The position numbers were made by a program, and so were the translations under genes. A stretch of DNA of 9,237 nt. Source: Alphaproteobacteria bacterium (lineage in GTDB: Bacteria; Pseudomonadota; Alphaproteobacteria; CBDBCS01; JAHZLG01). The DNA lies in NCBI GenBank assembly GCA_022599995.1, contig JAHZLG010000045.1, forward strand, positions 1 through 9,237. The letters run 5' to 3'. Each line of letters begins with the position of its first letter. Within the stretch, counting starts at the first letter, position 1. The notes beneath the pieces are model-generated. The model did no database searches, had not been told where the DNA came from, and saw only the letters and a list, made by a program, of their open reading frames with translations. Below, piece after piece: positions 6,276-9,237 of the stretch.

Positions 6276-7889
6276 ATGTCCGAATACATCCACCTTTTTG
6301 ATACGACTCTCCGCGATGGGGCGCAGACCCTTGGCGTTGATTTCTCCTATGCTGATAAGGTGGCGATTGCCCAAGCCCTCGACGAATTCGGGATAGACTA
6401 CATCGAAGGAGGCTGGCCCGGCGCAAACCCCGGCGACACCCAGTTTTTTGCTGAACCCCCATCATTTCGGCATGCGAAACTTGTCGCATTTGGCATGACG
6501 CGTCGCCCGGGGCGATCGGTCGAGAATGATCCGGGATTGGCCAGCGTGCTGGACGCGAAAGCCTACGGGGCATGCTTGGTTGGCAAAGCGTGGGATTTTC
6601 ACGTGCGCGATGCCCTGAACACGACGCTCGAGGAAAACCTTGCGATGATCGAGTCCTCGGTAGCCCACTGCGCTCGGCGCGGGTTCGAGCCCCATTACGA
6701 TGCCGAGCACTTTTTTGATGGTTACAAATCGAACCCTGATTTTGCGCGTCAGTGTCTGCGTGCGGCATTTGATGGCGGGGCAAAGTGGGTGGTGCTGTGC
6801 GACACGAATGGGGGGACGCTCCCCGATGAGGTCCATCGGATCATCACTGCCCTTGCGCGTGATTTTGACGTTGCGCGCATGGGCATCCACACGCACAATG
6901 ACACCGAGAATGCGGTCGCCAACACCCTGACCGCCGTGCGTGCGGGCGTTCGCCTTGTGCAGGGCACGCTGAACGGGCTTGGCGAGCGGTGCGGCAATGC
7001 CAATTTGATCAGCGTGATTCCTTCATTGATGCTGAAGATGGGGTTCTCGACCAGTGTGCATGATTTGGGCAAGCTGAAGGCTTTGTCTGAATTGCTGTCT
7101 GATCGGCTGAACAGCGAGCCCGTTGCGCAAGCTGCCTATGTGGGACGCGCGGCTTTTGCCCACAAGGGCGGGTTGCATGGCTCTGCGGTGCTGAAAGACC
7201 CCCGGACATACGAGCACATTGTGCCTGAATTGGTTGGCAACAGCCGTGAGGTTATTATGTCGGATCAGGCGGGACGCGCAAACATTATCTCGCGTTTGAC
7301 GCAGGCGGGTCTTGTCGTTGAGGATGCGCAGATTCCTTTGTTGCTGGATGCCATGAAAAAGCGGCAAGCGCAGGGGTACAGCTACGACGGGGCGAGTGCG
7401 AGCTTTGAGTTGATGGTGCACGAGCGGCTTGGCACGCGGCGTGATTTTTTCACGGTGTCGCGGTTTCGGGTGATCGATGAGCGGCGGCTTGATCGGCGCA
7501 ACGAGTGGCTGACCGAATCCGAGGCGACCATCACCTTGCAGTTGCGGGGGCAGAGTGTGCACACGGTTGCGGTTGGTCGTGGTCCGGTTAATGCTTTGGA
7601 TCGTGCGTTGCGTTCGGCTTTGGTTGCTCAGTTTGCTCAGTTGGGTGATGTTCGCTTGGTTGATTACCGGGTGCGCATTATTCATCCGACTCTTGGGGGC
7701 ATTGCCGAGGGGGGCTCGGGGAGCAGTGCTGTTACTCGGGTTATCATCGAGTGCACGGATGGCGTTGAGACGTGGTCGACGGTTGGGGTTAGCGAGAACA
7801 TCATCGGGGCTAGTTTCGAGGCTCTTGTTGACGCTTACATTTGGCGTTTGGTCACCTACGCTGGTCGTTCTGCCCCTGCGGCTGACTAG
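6276..7889 (+). CDS. cimA: (R)-citramalate synthase
   Basis: CimA condenses acetyl-CoA with pyruvate to (R)-citramalate, opening the threonine-independent route to 2-oxobutanoate and isoleucine. The 537-residue protein starts with YIHLFDTTLRDGAQTLGVDFS, where Arg13-Asp14 are the DRE-TIM metallolyase substrate and metal residues. It continues with DYIEGGWPGANPGD, VVLCDTNGGTLPDE, the metal-binding GIHTHNDTENAVAN (His205, His207) and GTLNGLGERCGNANL. Residues about 395-525 form the LeuA-type allosteric dimer domain, ending GVSENIIGASFEALVDAY. EGGWPGANP and the ~530-residue length point to CimA rather than 2-isopropylmalate synthase or homocitrate synthase. Translation seems to start at 6276 without a clear Shine-Dalgarno. 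The 3' third uses many T-ending codons and is strongly G+T-rich on the coding strand, unlike the his genes. Confidence 0.95.
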   Translation: MSEYIHLFDTTLRDGAQTLGVDFSYADKVAIAQALDEFGIDYIEGGWPGANPGDTQFFAEPPSFRHAKLVAFGMTRRPGRSVENDPGLASVLDAKAYGACLVGKAWDFHVRDALNTTLEENLAMIESSVAHCARRGFEPHYDAEHFFDGYKSNPDFARQCLRAAFDGGAKWVVLCDTNGGTLPDEVHRIITALARDFDVARMGIHTHNDTENAVANTLTAVRAGVRLVQGTLNGLGERCGNANLISVIPSLMLKMGFSTSVHDLGKLKALSELLSDRLNSEPVAQAAYVGRAAFAHKGGLHGSAVLKDPRTYEHIVPELVGNSREVIMSDQAGRANIISRLTQAGLVVEDAQIPLLLDAMKKRQAQGYSYDGASASFELMVHERLGTRRDFFTVSRFRVIDERRLDRRNEWLTESEATITLQLRGQSVHTVAVGRGPVNALDRALRSALVAQFAQLGDVRLVDYRVRIIHPTLGGIAEGGSGSSAVTRVIIECTDGVETWSTVGVSENIIGASFEALVDAYIWRLVTYAGRSAPAAD

Positions 7890-7947
7890 ATCGCGGTCTA
7901 GACCGGGGTTTAGACCAACAGTTTAGGTTGCGATCAAAACTGATCGC
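7889..7947. terminator. Possible terminator: overlapping stem-loops after cimA
   Basis: Immediately at the cimA stop, GATCGC (7889-7894) can pair with GCGATC (7930-7935), enclosing GGTCTA (7895-7900) with TAGACC (7912-7917). Alternatively, GCGATCA (7930-7936) pairs with TGATCGC (7941-7947) across AAAC. GGTCTAGACC at 7895-7904 is itself a palindrome. Three GATCGC-type arms compete, so two mutually exclusive folds exist. No T-run follows on either strand, so intrinsic termination is only a guess. The position between convergent genes fits a bidirectional end. Confidence 0.4.
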
Positions 7948-8034
7948 CGCCTACAGCCGTGGAACGAGCTTTTCAATATCTGTGTTTCGGACAAACGATT
8001 ATGCCAAAGGGCGAAAAGCAGCAGGGGGCACCAT

Positions 8035-8479
8035 TCAGAACAAAGATTCCTCGGGGGTGAACGATGCCTGCCTCCCCATGTGGGGGTGGTGTTTCGCATG
8101 ACAATCATAACACAGTGCACGCAAATTGCTCGACGAATTATGGCGAACATTGCCATCAATATGATGTGTGTAATTCATTCGTGCTCCCGAAGCAATCTTT
8201 GCTGCAATCCTCGCACTGCCAACCCTTACTTGCTCGATAGCGTCGCGAGATGTCTTGCCAGTCGCGGACGTAAATTCCCGAGTGTATCCCGCCGAGGGCA
8301 AGCTCAGAAGAACGAAGCCCCCTCTTCTTAACATCAAGGAGCATTTGTTCTAGGTTGTAATCACCGGCAATCTCTTTCATCGTTGATTTTCCAAAGTGAT
8401 ACCCATTGAGCAATTGAGCAAGGCCATTCAAACACAGACCAAGGTCAGGAATTTTGCGACGGAGGTGCCAAAGAGACAA
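8035..8479 (-). pseudogene. HNH endonuclease, frameshifted
   Basis: Two overlapping minus-strand frames together make one HNH nuclease. The first (8479 to 8156, TTG start; ATG at 8380 also possible) holds a helical N-terminus and then WQDISRRYRASKGWQCEDCSKDC, the first Cys-x2-Cys zinc knuckle. It stops just after STNELHT. The second frame (ending at 8035) continues with THHIDGNVRHNSSSNLRALC and YDCHAKHH, giving the HH, Asn and second C-x2-C of the HNH fold. The break falls at the TGTGTGT run 8165-8171. Adding two bases, or removing one, restores a continuous ELH-HHIDG reading. It is either a true frameshift in a microsatellite or a sequencing error. The role is unknown; such nucleases occur in restriction, mobile and phage settings. 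It converges on cimA and is transcribed away from the DUF262 gene. Confidence 0.78.
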
Positions 8480-8524
8480 TCGAATAATAGCTTATGACTT
8501 CGTTATCCTTATGATAGAAACAAG

Positions 8525-8545
8525 CAAGTGTCAAGATGACACTTG
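8525..8545 (-). promoter_or_regulatory. 9-bp inverted repeat overlapping a TTGACA box
   Basis: CAAGTGTCA (8525-8533) and TGACACTTG (8537-8545) form a perfect inverted repeat with a 3-nt centre. Read on the minus strand, TTGACA (a perfect -35 hexamer) spans the centre and the second arm, about 50 nt upstream of the HNH TTG start. The -10 region at 17-18 nt spacing is poor (TAAGGA/AAGGAT). This could be an operator over the HNH promoter or simply a hairpin. CCAAGTGG at 8602-8609 repeats one arm. Confidence 0.35.
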
Positions 8546-8702
8546 GCAATTCCCGCATGTGACAAAGCATCACCGGCTCTGTAGCAAGAGCAAGGTAGTC
8601 TCCAAGTGGCAATATTATCATGCTTGTGTCGCAGGTGTTGCCATTGTCTTTTTTGGGCGATAGAGTCACTGTAGGCAATGTGCACGGGTGATGAGGAAAT
8701 TA

Positions 8703-8747
8703 CATTTGAGCACTACGCCTTACACCACCGATTGAACCACTCAAATG
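8703..8747. promoter_or_regulatory. 8-bp inverted repeat just upstream of the DUF262 gene
   Basis: CATTTGAG (8703-8710) and CTCAAATG (8740-8747) are perfect inverted copies separated by 29 nt. The right arm abuts the ribosome binding site of the DUF262 gene, so folding in the mRNA could limit access to it, or the arms could be protein-binding half sites. No protein partner is visible in the window. Confidence 0.35.
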
Positions 8748-8750
8748 AGG
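8747..8750 (+). promoter_or_regulatory. Shine-Dalgarno of the DUF262 gene
   Basis: GAGG ends seven bases before the ATG at 8758, the standard spacing. It fixes that start over any later one, and it is the clearest ribosome binding site in the window. Confidence 0.7.
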
Positions 8751-8757
8751 AAGCAAC

Positions 8758-9237
8758 ATGGATGCTAGAAAAATCAACATAAAAAACCTTTTCCCGATAA
8801 GAACACAATACGCGATTCCGCCCTACCAGCGAAGCTACTGCTGGAATCGTGATGACAATTGGATTCCTCTATGGGAAGATATTAAATCGTACATCAACAA
8901 AGAGGTGGACGAAGATCGAAAGCATTTCATGGGAGCAATAATTGTTCAAGATAACAGCTTGGGTGGTAGAGTGACTGATATGTTTGTTGTTGACGGGCAG
9001 CAACGTATTACGACGATACAAGTCTTCTTGCTTGCCTTGCGCAAGCAAATGCAGAAAACCGAATACGAACTTCCAGAAACCAAACTTCTAGTTAGTAGCT
9101 TGATCAAGAACGAAGTGACTCCGCAAGGTGATCCAAGAAAACTCAAGCCTTCGCTATCTGATCAACAAGCATATTACGAGGTCTTCAACTATGCCATGGA
9201 AGAGACAAGAAGGAAACCTAACAGTGGAAAGAAAGGC
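8758..9237 (+). CDS. DUF262 (GmrS-like) protein, 5' part only
   Basis: The frame is open for 160 codons to the window end, so the protein is truncated by the window, not by mutation. It begins KINIKNLFPI and then shows the DUF262 core: YAIPPYQRSYCWNRD at 18-32, LWEDIKSYI (39-47), HFMGAIIVQ (57-65) and VVDGQQRITTIQVFLLALR at 77-95. The DGQQR motif (79-83) is the conserved ParB/sulfiredoxin-like NTP-using site of this family. DUF262 is the GmrS half of the GmrSD type IV restriction enzymes that cut modified DNA, and also occurs in BrxU and SspE. A C-terminal DUF1524 HNH nuclease is expected if this is GmrSD, but it lies outside the window. Lower GC (about 45% by eye) and a strong Shine-Dalgarno set it apart from the core genes and suggest horizontal origin. 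Confidence 0.93.
   Translation, partial: MDARKINIKNLFPIRTQYAIPPYQRSYCWNRDDNWIPLWEDIKSYINKEVDEDRKHFMGAIIVQDNSLGGRVTDMFVVDGQQRITTIQVFLLALRKQMQKTEYELPETKLLVSSLIKNEVTPQGDPRKLKPSLSDQQAYYEVFNYAMEETRRKPNSGKKG

Larger units (their letters stand above)
8480..8757. other. Divergent intergenic region between the HNH remnant and the DUF262 gene
   Basis: This lower-GC stretch holds no gene I can support. A minus-strand frame from 8678 to 8445 (TTG start, 77 residues) overlaps the start of the HNH remnant in another frame. It could be a further displaced part of that gene, but it has no recognisable motif. Two inverted repeats lie here (8525-8545 and 8703-8747, listed separately), as expected for a shared regulatory region between divergently transcribed genes. 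Confidence 0.45.

Noticed and set aside
6172..6396. GTG-started frame rich in Leu/Val/Ile/Phe upstream of cimA, suggestive of a branched-chain attenuation leader peptide
   Set aside because: It has no ribosome binding site, runs about 120 nt into cimA in another frame, and there is no terminator/antiterminator pair with a T-run. The hydrophobic residues follow from the T-rich sequence.
8445..8678. 77-residue minus-strand frame upstream of the HNH remnant
   Set aside because: TTG start, no recognisable motif, and overlap in another frame with the HNH frame. It could be a displaced N-terminus, but nothing positive supports it.

Overview
The window looks like a chromosomal segment of a GC-rich alphaproteobacterium: a core metabolic block on the + strand (about 484-7889), followed by the edge of a lower-GC accessory region (from about 7920). 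The assignment rests on gene order. The run hisH-hisA-hisF-hisE-HIT protein, and the cysS-cimA pairing, are arrangements I associate with Alphaproteobacteria. That is recollection, not a database result.

Layout. Positions 1-245 hold a tandem repeat array with an exact 67-nt period that runs off the left edge. A C-tract repeat follows at 394-446, just before the first gene. The histidine block is hisH (484-1218), a GNAT acetyltransferase (1215-1808), hisA (1805-2575) and a hisF-hisE fusion (2602-3813). hisH/GNAT and GNAT/hisA share ATGA stop-start overlaps, so translation is probably coupled. HisH and HisF together form imidazole glycerol phosphate synthase, HisA supplies its substrate, and HisE acts two steps earlier on phosphoribosyl-ATP. 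The intervening enzyme HisI is not in the window. After a GC-rich palindromic spacer come a HIT-family hydrolase (3950-4321) and cysS (4318-5949), again joined by ATGA. A 326-nt repeat-filled spacer separates these from cimA (6276-7889), citramalate synthase, the entry step of a threonine-independent isoleucine pathway.

From about 7890 the character changes. There is a cluster of stem-loops, then a frameshifted HNH endonuclease remnant on the minus strand (8035-8479). A short divergent intergenic region with inverted repeats follows. The last gene is the 5' part of a DUF262 (GmrS-like, DGQQR motif) protein (8758 to the window end). Base composition falls to roughly 45% GC there, from well above 55% in the core genes, which fits an acquired restriction/defence-type island that continues to the right.

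The most noteworthy points are: the HisF-HisE fusion with its Q/P- and S/E/A/T-rich linker; several low-complexity insertions in otherwise canonical core enzymes, including a 45-nt-spaced in-frame repeat in cysS; polypyrimidine/C-run repeats (possible minus-strand G-quadruplexes) before hisH, the HIT gene and cimA, with little Shine-Dalgarno signal; and the DUF262/HNH island edge. I found no rRNA, tRNA, CRISPR array or complete mobile element.
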